A stretch of 38,858 bases of DNA, taken from contig JAYMTF010000352.1 in the NCBI GenBank assembly GCA_036897485.1, positions 1-38,858 of the forward strand. Direction: 5' to 3'. Source of the DNA: Pelargonium nanum (lineage: Eukaryota > Streptophyta > Magnoliopsida > Geraniales > Geraniaceae). The notes below the pieces were generated by a model. The model searched no databases and had not been told where the DNA came from. It was given only the letters and a program-made list of their open reading frames with translations. The position numbers and the translations under genes are program-made. How positions within the stretch are numbered: position 1 is the first letter of the stretch; each line of letters opens with the position of its first letter. This document shows, piece after piece, positions 1 to 12,196 of this stretch.

Positions 1-3000
1 GCTGTTGATATTATGGGGGTATAATGGTCATTTCAGTTCAAATTAACACTAAAACTAACAGAATCGTTAAAGTGCAAGTGCATAGGGACTGGATGAAAAC
101 TATGATAGTTTAGAGTAGTTAGCTGTCTTTAGTGCATAGTACATAGGGCCTATCTGTAATTACCCCTAATTTAAACTTTCGAGATCAAGAATCACAAAGG
201 ACAAAGGTAATTTTTTAACCACTCTTGTGATTTTACAGGACTCGATCTAGATTTTCCGCCTATTAATACAATGACAGGAAATAGAATTATTCAAAAACTC
301 ATTTTTTTTAAAGGAACAAAAACTCATCTCTTGTTCTAAAACTCAAGATTAATCATTCAAAACTATTTTTTTTTTAAATTATGATAGTTTAGAGCACTAG
401 TGAAAATTTGTTAGTGTGTCTATTGTGATTACATGATGAGATAATCCAGAAATTGAAGCTCAAGAAGGGCCCAATGTATACCCACCCAACAGACTATAAT
501 AAGTATACATTAATTTATGAACCCAAGAGAAAATTATGCATTAATTGAGTTGCTCTTTTATCTCTGTCAATGGATAAAGAAAAGTGGCAGATACAACACA
601 AGCTGTGGAGCCAAGTAGCTACTCAATTGGTGTGGTTGGGTAAAGGACACACCCATAAAATCATAGGGTTCCCACACCCTTGTAAAGCCCTATAGTTTAA
701 GGGTACAAATCTAACTTCTCTTTTCTTGTGTGCCAGTCTTTGTTTGCTCTTTTATTGTCCCTACTTGGTTTTGCTTGTGTCCAAGAAATAAAATCATGTC
801 AACTAAGATAAGAATTTAACCTTATAATTGTAACTTTTATATTGACTCCTGCCTATTCCATCATTTTTCTTGATGGTGTGATGATATCAAGAACGTCGTT
901 GATAAAATTACCTAATGACAAATCAACATGCGGAGTCCGGAATCAAGACAGCGCATGAGGTCAATAAATCGAAATTAGACATCGGGGATCCAAAGGCGAG
1001 ACTGTCCACGATTCCACAAAAACCGTTTGTGAGGTCTGCAAAGACCATCCGCAAAGATCATCCACGAGTTTCTTGTGAAGATCCGTGAGGTCTCCAAACT
1101 CCGTTTCCATGACTCGTGACATGTACATGACTTTTGATGAGGATTACAAGAGTATTGCCTAATGATTTTTTATTGTACTTTTGAGAGCACTCTTTCATAA
1201 CTTTAGTGATACTCTTTAAAATACTCTCATATGACTTCTGGAGGTACTCCTGATGGTATTTTCACCCAAGCTATCAAACGAACATGTGGGCACAAATACA
1301 ACACTTGACACCCTCACACTTCATGGACTCATGGCTACCGAGAACTCTCATAAGTGTTTTTCACGTTTTTTATGTTATCCATATACGCCGGTGCTCTTGT
1401 ATAACAAAGTCAAATGATTCTAACTTATTTAGTGATCTAGTTTTTAATTAACACATAACTAACATCATAAAGAGAGACACTCAATATATAAATAAATAAA
1501 CAAACAAACAAACAAAACACTATCTTATGACAAAGAATATAGTATAACATGTGTGGTTAAGCTGACTTTGTTACATTACTTTGTAGTATGCAATTGTGGC
1601 GGCGTTATGTTAAATGAGGCGTTTTGAATTAACAATTGAAGTGGACATTGGGCCGAGAGAGGCCCAGCCCATAAATTTAACATGAGAGTTGTAGAGCGAT
1701 ATAAAATATAGATGGGCCTGGACTTGGAATTGTGAGGTCTCGGACACTAATTGGGTTTGTTTTGTCGTAGACTTGTTTGTAGAAAGAGAAAAGAAACGGA
1801 TAAGAAGAAAAGAGAGCCGAGGTAGGAGCGCGTGAAGTGGACTCGTGAGCTACAATTACCGTAGCAACGAGCAGGCTAGGTAGGCGGCGCGTCACAGACT
1901 ATACACTGTCATATTAATGCGCTGTGCTAACTTTATTCCATTTTTTTCAAAATTAATTTTTTTTCTGACATGTTGAGTTGAATGACATGGACACATAGTG
2001 GGTAAAAGAGATATGTAAAAGCAAAATGTGATGCAACCCAAAATATTACAAGTCAAAACGACGGGGTACGAAGTAAAGCGTGGCATTCAAGCATCACTTG
2101 ACCTCCCATTCTCAAAAATGAAATGCCCCACAATAGATGGAATCTCGGGAAGATTCAAGGAGCACGTGAGGGAAGACGTCTCCTACGCTCAAGTGAGAAG
2201 CCTGCTCGAACAGATGCACGGGGGCGAGGCTGGAGCTTCTGAAGGGGTAACCGAACTCTTTACAATGATTGACCCCAACCCATCAATTTGTCACCCCAAC
2301 TCTGTCGACTTGACTGATACTAGCCTGAAACTCCTCGATCAGGTCGCGCCGACATGCCATGTTCAAGATGTCATGTTGTGGTCTTAGTCCTCTATATTGT
2401 GGCCTCATTCTTTCATGTCGCAGAATCATCACTACAAAACTCGTTTGACACACGAGGACCTCTCATTCAATACATCATGTTGCAACCTTAGTCCTTCATG
2501 CCACAATATATTTTCTCACACTTAACACATTGGACACTTGATGTTTGTGTTTCTCTCGTTAAAGATGCCATGTCACGATATCATTCTCCCATACCACGAC
2601 ATCCCTTCTCAAGAATCTTGCTGGACACGCGTGGCTTCGTGTTTCAACTGGCCATGAGTGTTCCGATCAATCCCAGGGTCCTCTGTGTGTTTGCTCGATT
2701 TCACCCGTTGGTCGGCATGGATGAACAAAAAGATCTCACACAACTCCTGGCAGAGAAAGCCCAAGGAGCTGACTCAACTCACGAGTAGGTCCAAAATGGG
2801 CCTCACTTAAATTTGTGAATATAAATACACACTTCCTAGTAAAAGGATGAGTCCACAATTTGAGCCATTATTGTCCTCTAACCACTTCCTCACTCTAGAA
2901 CTCTCTCTAGCTTTTGTGTTTTTCAGTTGGGATTCTTATTTTCACACTCTAACACCTGATGTAATGTCCCAAAAATCATCATGGGTTCTTTTAATAGTGT

Positions 3001-3600
3001 GTTACCTTGTGCATGCGACATGCTCTCCTCCAAAATTGAAAAACTCACAAGAATTTGAACTTAGATATTTATAAAAAGAATCTTGACACGTGGAAAAAAC
3101 AGCAACGTAATTGGAGTGTGCTCTTTTTACCATAATAAAAGTGGATAGTGAATTTGACATAAGTATTCTGATGAGAACTAGACATTTACAAAAGGACAGG
3201 AGGACAACTAGACAAGTCCCATTTGAACCATATATACAAATATGTATATATATACACACATATAAAATTGGTAGTAATAAATTTATTGTAGCTCAGATAG
3301 TTTGGTTAAAAACTTCTCTCCTATAAGCTAATATAGTAATGTTTCCGTCAACACTCACAGCTACCAACAAACACAAATTGAGAAGAAAATGAATGTACAC
3401 ATTACTATTTACTTCAGCAGAGCACAGGTTTGTGAAAGCCAACACTGTTCACTCATCAAAATGGCAAATATTGCAGAAAACCATAACCAATGATGTTACA
3501 GATTTACAGGATAGCGAGTGGACTCACACGCGCCCTTAGAGCGAGTAGACCAAATATAATCGATCCAACGACCAGTACCTATCACAACTTTATTTTCAAA
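1..3600. other. Gene-poor intergenic region
   Basis: No open frame here resembles a known protein and no splice-consistent gene model could be built. Up to about 1900 the DNA is AT-rich with scattered homopolymers. From about 1900 to 3000 it looks like degenerate retroelement sequence and is listed separately. From about 3300 to 3600 the sequence runs into the upstream region of the STICHEL-like gene. Short open frames are scattered through it but show no domain. Confidence 0.6.
1900..3000 (+). mobile_element. Possible degenerate retroelement fragment
   Basis: Two open frames (2028-2387 and 2498-2788) have a composition unlike the flanking AT-rich DNA but match no family I recognise. They are followed by a TATAAATA box at 2820-2827 and a pyrimidine-rich leader-like stretch, an arrangement that resembles the promoter part of an LTR. 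I see no matching second LTR, primer-binding site or protease/polymerase motif. This is inference from composition and layout, and it could also be a dead gene. Confidence 0.25.
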
Positions 3601-3639
3601 CTAACAGAAACGGTCGAGCCGTGAACGTACGAAACGCAC

Positions 3640-4615
3640 CGTGGCTCGCTGGCCGAGACTCTGTCTCCTGCACACAGCAGGTGTCTCCACTGTACACGCT
3701 GGCAGCTCTCTGAGATTAATGGCTCCATTTCCGCTCCTCACCTCACCCATCCCCCGTATTTACTTCTTTGCCACTTGCATCCTCTGCTCTCACGCCATTG
3801 TTTCTTCTTCTTCTTCTTCTTCGCTACAGAGTATAGACTTCACTCCCCATACAAAAGCTCGCTCACCAAGGCCTTCCCGCATTTCTCGCGCCCACATTTT
3901 CAAATTTTGCTCCAACTCCGATGAGTTCTCTTCACTCTGGTTAGGTTTGTTTGAGTCGTTTTTCAACTTTGTCGTTTCGCTTTCTTTGTTTTTTTCCCTT
4001 TGTTTACTGTTTTTTCTCATTTTTATGAGCGCCGGATTCGCTCTGTTTTTTGGAGTCTGTGAAATCGGGAACTGTTTCGGTCAATTCTAAATTATTAATT
4101 ACTGCAATGCGCTTTGTTGTTGTTGCGTTCATGTGCTGTTTGCTTCTTTTTGAACTTGTGAAATTTTTGGGGCTCATGTTTGATGAAAGGTACTACAAAC
4201 ACCTGTTCTTATTATTTGATTCAAAGGATTTTATTTTTGATTACTTCTGTTTTTTTTCTTCTTCTTAATAGTTGATTATTGTGTATTTTGTTAGGGTGAG
4301 TGAGAAAGCTCTACTTCAGATTTGATATTTAGTTATTTCTTTTTTTAATAGTGCCTACCATTTTAGTGGTTCTTTGTGTTCTGGAAAATTGTAAAAGGTG
4401 AAATGATTCTCCACTTTTTGGGCATGAACATGGCTGCTTGAAGTGGTGTTTGGATTCCTTTTGATGATTATGTTATTGTTTTCCCTCTCTTTCAGGATGG
4501 GGATGCATTGCTTTTTGGTGGGTCCTGTATCTTGACTGTGGAGTGTGTAGTGCTTGACTCCAAAGGGACTATACCTTGCTCTGTTTTTGCTTCTTGCATT
4601 TTGATTTGTTAAGAA
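3640..4615 (+). promoter_or_regulatory. 5' leader region of the STICHEL-like gene with a probable UTR intron
   Basis: Before the start codon there is a pyrimidine-rich stretch with a (TTC)n run near 3803-3822, typical of plant 5'UTRs. A likely UTR intron ends at a CTTTCAG acceptor at 4489-4495. Its donor is probably the GTTAGG just before 3950, but that is less certain. The last UTR exon would be 4496-4615, and it contains a complete 12-codon upstream ORF (4497-4535). No transcript evidence is available from sequence alone. Confidence 0.45.
4497..4535 (+). promoter_or_regulatory. uORF in the leader of the STICHEL-like gene
   Basis: ATG at 4497 opens a frame of 12 codons ending in TGA at 4533-4535, 80 bases before the main ATG at 4616. 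It begins 1 base after the predicted acceptor, so it is in the mRNA if that splice site is used. Its in-frame second ATG at 4503 would give a shorter version. It could dampen translation of the main frame, which is inference. Confidence 0.4.
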
Positions 4616-7600
4616 ATGATGGATGGGCGGCGGCATTCGGTTGATGTTCCTATTTCGAGGACATTGGTGGCTCTCAGGAGGGTGAGGTCATTGAGGGATC
4701 CAGGCACAAATTCTATGAGCAAATTCTCTGCTTTGCTAGAGAATGGCAACTGGGAGACCAATTCAAACAATGGGATCTCTATACGATTTGAGAACGGGTT
4801 TGAAGAAGGCGACGCTGTTGACAATGGTCTTCGGGGGTCTATGAATTTAGGTATTTTTAGAATGAGAGAGGAATATGATGATTTTGAGATGCATAGTTGC
4901 TCTAGAAAATTTAAGTTAGGCTGTGATCATTCTGGTCGATTAGGAAAAGCGGGCACACCTTTGAGGACTGAGAAGGCTGAAGGATTGGATTGCAATGAAT
5001 TCAACCAAGAGAAGATTTTTAGAAATAAATCATTGAGTGAAAGATATTGTAGCAGTTACAGGGATAAGGAATTGGACTTGAATTGTGTGACACCCTCATG
5101 CGACCGTGTTGAAGATGTGGCTTCATATCGGGCATCAATCCTTGACACATCGCATGTCGAAAGAGCAAATAATGCTGTTACTAAAAGGAAACCCAGTCAA
5201 TACAAATATCAAGTAAAATCATCTAGGCCAGTGGGTGATGCTGATAGTTGCACAGGTAGCTCATACCCGTCTGTTGACGATTCTTTTTCAAGCCATAGTC
5301 AATCACTCTCTGGGAATGAAGTGGTCAATGCTGTAGATTTCAATCACCAAGGATGTGGGATAAACTGCTGGCCAAGAACCCCAAGATTCAGAGAATCAAA
5401 CATCTCATCTGATGCAGAAGACAATCCTTTGTTATCCCAGGAAATTGGTCAGGTATCTCTTTTTGGAAAAGGGAGCTTGAAATGTGTTAGTGGTGAATTA
5501 ACTCCATATTCAGAAACCCCTAGAAGTTTGAGTGAGAAATTCAGACCAAAATCTTTTGACGATCTAGTGGGGCAAAATGTAGTTGTACGGTCTCTTTTGG
5601 GCGCCATCTCCAAAGAGAGGATAACCTCCTTCTATCTGTTCTATGGTCCCCGTGGTACAGGCAAGACCTGTGCCTCAAGGATTTTTGCTGCAGCGTTGAA
5701 TTGTCTATCACTTGACAGGCAGAAGCCATGTGGTATGTGTCGAGAATGTATTTTGTTTTTCTCTGGTCGGAGCAGGGACACAAAAGAGGTAGATTCAGTG
5801 AGAATAAATCGAACAGGTAGAATAAGATCCCTCATTAAGAATGCAGTCATCCCTCCTGTTTCCTCAAGATTTAAGGTCTTCATTATTGATGAGTGCCAAT
5901 TGTTGCTGGGGGAAACATGGGCAACTCTTTTGAATAGCGTAGAGGATCTTTCTCAGCATGTTGTTTTTGTAATGATCACTCCCGACCTAGACAATCTACC
6001 ACGAACTGCAGTGTCACGCTCCCAAAGCTGCCACTTTCCAAAGATAACAGATGCTGATATTGCAAGTAGATTGGAAAAAATATGCATAATAGAAGGTCTT
6101 GATCATGATCAGCCTTCTTTGGACTTCATTGCAGCTAAATCTAATGGTTCACTTCGGGATGCAGAGACGATGCTCGATCAGCTGAGCTTGCTTGGTAAAA
6201 GAATAACACTGTCCTTGGTCCATGAACTTGTGAGTGCTACTGCTGGGTAGTTTTCTTATTTATTTTCTTTTATCCTATCCTTGTGGTGCATATTGTCAAG
6301 TCTATTGAAATTTGCCTCTTGCAACCTTGTTCCAATTGTGCAGATTGGAGTCGTTTCTGATGATGAATTACTTGATTTGCTGGATCTGGCATTGTCATCT
6401 GACACTTCTAATACGGTCATTAAGGCCAGGGAGCTAATGAGATCAAGGATTGATCCTATGCAACTAATATCACAGTTAGCAAACCTTATAATGGACATTC
6501 TTGCGGGAAAATGTCAGGAAGGAAGTTCTGAAGTTAGAAAAAGTTTTTTTGGAAGACATAACTGTAAGTTTTTTTTTTGTTTTGTTTTATATTTTGATTA
6601 CTGTATCTTGTGAATTTCATTATAATTTCCTTCTTTTTGTTTTCCAGAAGAAGTCTACTTTCAGAAATTTGTAGTGACTGGAGTTATCTCTTTGAATGTG
6701 CTAGACTGCTAGTTGACTTTTAAATTTTTAGTTACCAATGGAGTTCATGGTCATCCTCATCTGGTTATTTCAATTAAGAACAACTCTATTTGTTAGCTGT
6801 TTTGTATTATAATGATTTCAACTTACATTTTGATATAGACAATTCTGAAGTCATACAAGAGTTCTGCACCTTTTTCTCTATATATTTTTTTTGGTTAAAA
6901 AGTTATATGCATTCTTGTGCTTCACAATTCATATCTGTTAAAACTATGAATATTCAGGTTTCAAAGAATATGGAAATTCTTTGTAGCCATCTCATGTCAT
7001 AAGATTAGGAGAATTACTGTCACTCCCATTTTTATTGCTGCAACAATTTTCTTTTCTAGATGCTTTCTAGCTTCTTATAAAGGTCATAACTGAATATACT
7101 AGAGTGCTTGACAACTTTTACAGCTGAGGCTGCAGTTATGAACTTTGTCTTTCTGTTGAAAGATTACATTAGCTAAAAGTTATGGTAAAAAGTTGCTGTG
7201 TACTGGAAAAACAGAGCAACAAGTCATTTTATAACATATTCTAGACTACAATAGTGTGTATGTTTTGTAAATGTTTATTTACTGTGCCGTTCAATTATTC
7301 CTCAACTATATGTGGGTTGAACACTATGTAGTGAAATATGGCGAGAAAAGTCAAAATCCTTCTTTCTACTTTATATCTTCTTATTGCTGCCTGTTAGACA
7401 TTGTCCTCTTATCTAACTCTTTCTGTTTGTTAAAATAGTATATCTGTAACCATCTGATATCTTTTTTAAAAGAGTTCGGCTCCCTTTTTCTTCTGATTGT
7501 TTTTCTTTTCTTTTGTCATTGTACAATATCTGAGTGGTTGCCATTTTCTGTTTTACAGCTGAAGCTGACTTGCAGAAACTGAGCCATGCGCTGAAAATTC

Positions 7601-10600
7601 TTACTGAAACCGAGAAGCAATTGAGGATGTCAAAAAATCAGACAACCTGGCTTACTGTGGCTCTTCTACAGTTAAGCTCTGTGGAGTCTTCATCCTCATA
7701 TACAAACGAACCCAAGTTGTGTTTGGAAAAAACACAAGACAGTGGTGAGGACGAGATCAAATACTAAATATTTTATATTTTTCATTCATGTATTTTGCAT
7801 ATCGAAATTTTACACACACGCAGATACATATACATACATACATTATATATATATATAACATTCATTAGCAGGTTTACATATTATACTGAGGGAAATTTTC
7901 TGTATCTGAGTTGCTGCAGGTGGTGATAAGAGCAGTGCGTCAGCCACAGAGGAGAGTTCAATGCATCCCAGCTCAAGTGATGACAGCAAAAAATATAAAC
8001 TGGAAATACAGGAGGATTTTAAAGGAACATTGGAAACCATATGGAGGAAAACAACAGAATTATGTCAATCAAATTCACTCAGAAAAATTCTGAGGAAACA
8101 AGGGAAGTTGGTTTCTCTTCGTGTTAACCAAGGTGTGTATATGCATCTGAAAATTTTCCATATCGAGCACTCTAGTATATTCACTATACAAGCTTGAATT
8201 GAAAAACTTCCATAAATATTGCTAGGGAGGTGTTATTCTTGAAACTCTTGAGATCTAGGGTGTGCTTAACAGAGATATAGGTCTGAATTCAGGAGAGATA
8301 GCAAAACAATAATTTTAAAAAAAAGAGTATAATGAAAGAAGAAAATAATTATGTCCCTTTGATTTGATTTATCAAGCAGTGTGCTTTTGCTGTCTTTCTT
8401 GGGCTATCTAATCTTAACGAACATGCCAAAGATTGTATAGCTAATGAAGTGACTAGTAATTATTTTTTTTCTCCAAAAAACTGTGTCATCTGCTGTTTTC
8501 CTTAAGAAAATGTTTTTATGTTCCTATTTATTTTTCATGGTTGTTTGTTTCAACAGTATTTTATTGGAACGTGTCTTACATATGTGATGACTGATCTGTC
8601 TTAAGATAACTGACTACTGATAATCATCAAATATCAATTGATTGTGCACTATTCCTTACACTTCCTTCTTATTCTGGTTACTTTTCTCACCATTTTCATT
8701 TGAAGCCTCGTGGAACTTCTGGAAGATTATCTCATTAGCATTCACTTCTCTTTCATGCAATCTTCATTTGAGTCTATTGCTTTCTGTCATCAGCCGCATC
8801 CATCTTGTTTTGTTAACTTCTTATTTTCAACTATCTCTTGAGTTTATTTAGGTGCTCAACCAGGCATTATTTATAACTCGTTACTCACAGTCAGTCCTGT
8901 ACCTTCCTTTTTTATTTTTTTTACTAAAATTTATTCTGAGTCTGATTAATCAACTCTGTTATGAGCATTGTTATATTATTAATGTTGCAACTGTTTATTT
9001 ATTTGATTATTATTTAAAAAATTATATTTATTTGGTCATTTGATTATATCAGCACAGTAGAAAGTATGATGTGGAGCTGAATGCAAACATGAATCATTTG
9101 TCTTTATCATCATTATTTGGCCTTTTAATTTTTAAATCATGTTTTCACTTTCATGTCTTTTAAGTGTTGATCAAAGGCAAAATTACAATTGCAGGTCTTG
9201 CTGTAGCTGATTTGGAATTCTACCATTCTGATTATGTATCTAGGGCTGAGAAGTCATGGAAACTGATTGCAAGTTCACTTCAGTCTATCCTGGGATGTAA
9301 CGTAGAGATTAGAATCAATCTTGTATCTAGTGCTTCTGGGATGAAGTGTTCCAAAGTAAAGAAACCATCTTTCAGTTTGTTCAGTTGTTCCCGCAGAACG
9401 CGACAGAAGTCTCAATCAACAGCTGAACGACAAAGTGAATCAGACTCTTCCGAGCACATCTCTGAGAAACCTATGATAATGGACAGAGTTGTTGAAACTT
9501 GTTCCTCGGATTGTGGTTCTCATATGCAACATGGCTGCTCTCACAGAACAGAACCAGTTACAGCTTTAAGAAATAGAGAAGGGAACGTACTGAGCACGGG
9601 GGCCTTGCCCCTCAAATTGTTACAAGATGACGAGCCAAAAAGTGGTTTAGGAGTTAAATCTTCTAAGGAATGGGGAACCAATCTTGGAAACCTTGATTCA
9701 TCTGCAGAAGAGCCAGAGGTCCAGCCAAACTGTTTCTCTAGAACTCTCAGCTTACATAGAAAGTTGCATTCGTCATCAGACCCTTCAAAGACGACAGCAA
9801 TGAGTGTCCAAACACAGAAGAACCTTGCATTATCTATTCCAGGGAAGGCATCTTTTGAAACATATGTCTGTGCCCATGGGCCATACGTTTTCTGTGGCAG
9901 CTCTGACAAGTACTCCAATAGCTTTAGAGATGAAGCTGAGTACGTGGCCTGGTGACCTTTTCTTTTAATAGAGCCCTTCTCACCTTCTGTTTTCTCTTCC
10001 TCATATGCACATGTGTCGGAACAAAGCATGGTAATTTACATTTTTCAAAAAAAATAAGACGAACCAGTCACCAAAGTTTATATGGTTGTACATGCAATAT
10101 TGCAGTAATCAACTTTCCTAAATGTTTTGCATTATTTTCGCAGTAGCTAGTGTTATGCATTTGTCTTTTTTACAATAATATACGATTTCTGCTACTTCAG
10201 AGACACCTGAAATTGAGCCATTTTCTTAGGACTGAATCATTTTGTTCTTCCCTCACTTTGAAGTTCACGCGGTGGATAAAAATTATGTTGTCTTTTATTG
10301 GCAGATTGAGAGAGGGTTCGGATGTGCATTGTTGGAGAATCCCCAGATTTCCATTCAAGAAGGTAAGAGCACCAAAACTGTAGGCACTGACTTTTAAATT
10401 TTACTTAAAATTGAAAACTGTATCATCTAGCATGATCTCAATTCTTACCATGAGTTTCACAGCTTGTTACCTTATTTCTGTGCATTGAGAGAATTGGGTC
10501 TGATATTCTGTTTCTGTGCATTGATGCATATATTTAGGCATGAACTTACCAAATCCGAAGGAACACCAAACTATTCCATACAAAGCACATATGTTTTCTA

Positions 10601-10794
10601 TAGTGATATAATGGCAAATAAATTGAAGTGCTACATTTTATTATTAGAATGTAATATATTATTTGAATTTTGCATTGAACAGACCAAAATGATGAACATG
10701 TGATGTATTGGCATTACAGGCATGGGAGCTGAGGCATCAAAGACAGTCTTCCCACTTGGCTAGGTGGCTTCTTCCATGTCCTTCTGCAAACTGA
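4616..10794 (+). CDS. STICHEL-like protein (DnaX-type AAA ATPase), probably STICHEL-like 2
   Basis: Seven exons: 4616-6229, 6344-6563, 7559-7744, 7920-8132, 9195-9939, 10305-10362, 10720-10794. They join in frame to 3111 nt, 1036 aa. The N-terminal 310 residues are low-complexity. The core resembles bacterial DNA polymerase III gamma/tau: Walker A GPRGTGKT at 344-351, four zinc-ligand cysteines at 363, 372, 375 and 378 (C-x8-C-x2-C-x2-C), Walker B-like IIDECQ with D425/E426, and sensor 1 before an SRS triplet at 467-469 where DnaX has SRC. Exons 2-5 carry the lid and the STICHEL-specific helical region (GKLVSLRVNQG). STICHEL itself controls trichome branching in Arabidopsis; its paralogues are poorly understood and not proven clamp loaders. 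The exon 1 donor was set before the in-frame read-through because HELIGVVSDDELLDLL then matches the family. The small last two exons are the least certain part. Arabidopsis STICHEL-like 2 is, from memory, about 180 residues shorter. Confidence 0.88.
7817..7858. repeat. ACAT/AT microsatellite in intron 3 of the STICHEL-like gene
   Basis: A run of ACAT-like units passes into (AT)n within the 175-base intron between exons 3 and 4. It leaves both splice sites intact. It may vary in length between individuals. Confidence 0.7.
8133..9194 (+). other. Large intron 4 of the STICHEL-like gene
   Basis: This 1062-base T-rich intron begins GTGTGT and ends TTGCAG. Splicing it out joins VNQ to GLAVADLEFY through a shared glycine codon, matching the family. 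The open frames inside it (8642-8851, 8852-9043) are hydrophobic products of T-rich DNA, not genes. I see no mobile element in it. Confidence 0.75.
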
Positions 10795-11557
10795 TTCTAT
10801 CTTCTGCCTCTTCTGGGAGCTTTAAAGACATATATATATATACACAACCCTCTTTTCTTTTTTGTTCTTGTTTTACTTATTTACTGTAGTTGATCAATAT
10901 TTTGTGTTGGGATTTTGGCATGTAAGAGCAAAAATTCCACTACAACTACATATATGGCAAAAATGGGATTAATATCAACAATCTTATTTATTCATATTTC
11001 TTTGAATTTGTTTTTTGAAAATTAGATTATTAATAATAAATTACGTATAAAAATAATATACAAAGAAAATTGTTGGTGAATTAACCTCAAGGCAGTAGTT
11101 TAATTTGTGAGATTGAAGTTTGTTATTTTTCTATTCAAACCCTTGCGTTAGGATTTGGGTGAGACTCCGGATGAATATTTTTGTATGAATTTGATTTTAA
11201 TTACAATAATGAGAATAAAGAATACGAGTCAAATGTTTTTTTTTAGCTTAGAAACTCGCCGGATCAAATTTTCGTAATGAGGCGTCAAAATCTCATTGAC
11301 GGCTTTGTTTAAGTCAAAAACTTCTTGGCTTAGCCTCCTTGTTTTCTCACCGTAATCTACTTATCTTATGCATAATAAAGTAAAACAGTCATGAAGATAT
11401 AAAAAATTTGATGATGTTAAACATTATTTTTGTTTGTTTAGCTTTTATAATAGAGTAATTACATATGATTATAATATACTAGACACTTAAAGACAAGATT
11501 ACCCTAAAAAAATTTCTAGTAACTTTTGAGTATCATGAACTACTCTATACTGATTTC
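10795..11557. other. 3' flank of the STICHEL-like gene and spacer
   Basis: AT-rich sequence following the stop codon, with a short TA repeat at about 10830-10845. It should hold the 3'UTR and polyadenylation signals, but no single poly(A) site stands out. No coding potential was seen up to the retroposon insertion. Confidence 0.5.
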
Positions 11558-11574
11558 ACTAGTTATATTTGACG

Positions 11575-11770
11575 TCACACTCAACACATCCTTGGTGGTG
11601 GTGGTGTAGGAGACCACTTTGGTGCGGTAAGGTGCCAAAAGCCCTAGGCTAGGGTTAAGAGGCATTGTCTCTTTTCCTGAACACAATATATTGTGTTTCC
11701 TTGTTCAAGCTTGTGTATATATCTCTTGTAAAGTTTCCTTAGGCCGTTGCCTATAAAAAAAAAAAAAAAA
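11575..11770 (+). mobile_element. SINE-like retroposon with A tail and 17-bp target duplication
   Basis: The 17-mer ACTAGTTATATTTGACG occurs at 11558-11574 and again at 11770-11786. Between the copies is a unit of about 195 bp ending in a run of 16 A (11755-11770). This is the hallmark of LINE-mediated insertion. Near its 5' end, 11602-11612 (TGGTGTAGGAG) fits the pol III A-box consensus TRGYNNARNNG fully. A B-box candidate at 11653-11663 fits poorly. It codes for nothing. The perfect duplication and intact tail suggest a fairly recent insertion. It sits about 200 bp upstream of the PPR start codon. The family was not identified, and a retroposed RNA fragment is an alternative. Confidence 0.75.
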
Positions 11771-11971
11771 CTAGTTATATTTGACGAAGAATGTGACTAA
11801 TTAAGACATGTGTCAACAATCGTCGTCGGTTGCTTCTCTTGATATTCAAGTTGGAGTTAGAGTTAGAAGTGCTGTATTCTGGCTCCCCCAGTTCTGATTG
11901 GGTTGTAGTTATGATTTGAATTCAACAGCTGAAGCTCTCTGAAGTCTTATCTACAAACACAAAGCAAAAGC

Positions 11972-12162
11972 ATGGCTCTGAAGCACCAGCACCTGCCTTG
12001 CTCCATCCCTCCTCTGCTCCACACTCACTCCTCCAAACCTCACTTCCTCGTCTACCTCCACTCCAAAACCCCCAAACTCCTCTCTCTCTCCGCCACTTCA
12101 CCCAACTCCTCCTCCTCCTCAAACGCCATCTTCCTCCCTTTTCTCGAAGGAGATGAACGGCG

Positions 12163-12196
<34 letters not shown>

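Noticed and set aside
3641-4090. 149-aa ORF before the STICHEL-like gene
   Set aside because: It is hydrophobic and Ser/Phe-rich because of TTC and TTT runs in leader and intron-like DNA, with no domain. It probably reflects composition.
8642-9043. Two hydrophobic ORFs in intron 4 of the STICHEL-like gene as a membrane protein gene
   Set aside because: T-rich intronic sequence naturally encodes Phe and Leu; there is no start context, splice logic or family resemblance.
9541-10029. 162-aa antisense ORF over exon 5 of the STICHEL-like gene
   Set aside because: It is a shadow of the real exon, runs past its donor site and shows no recognisable motif.
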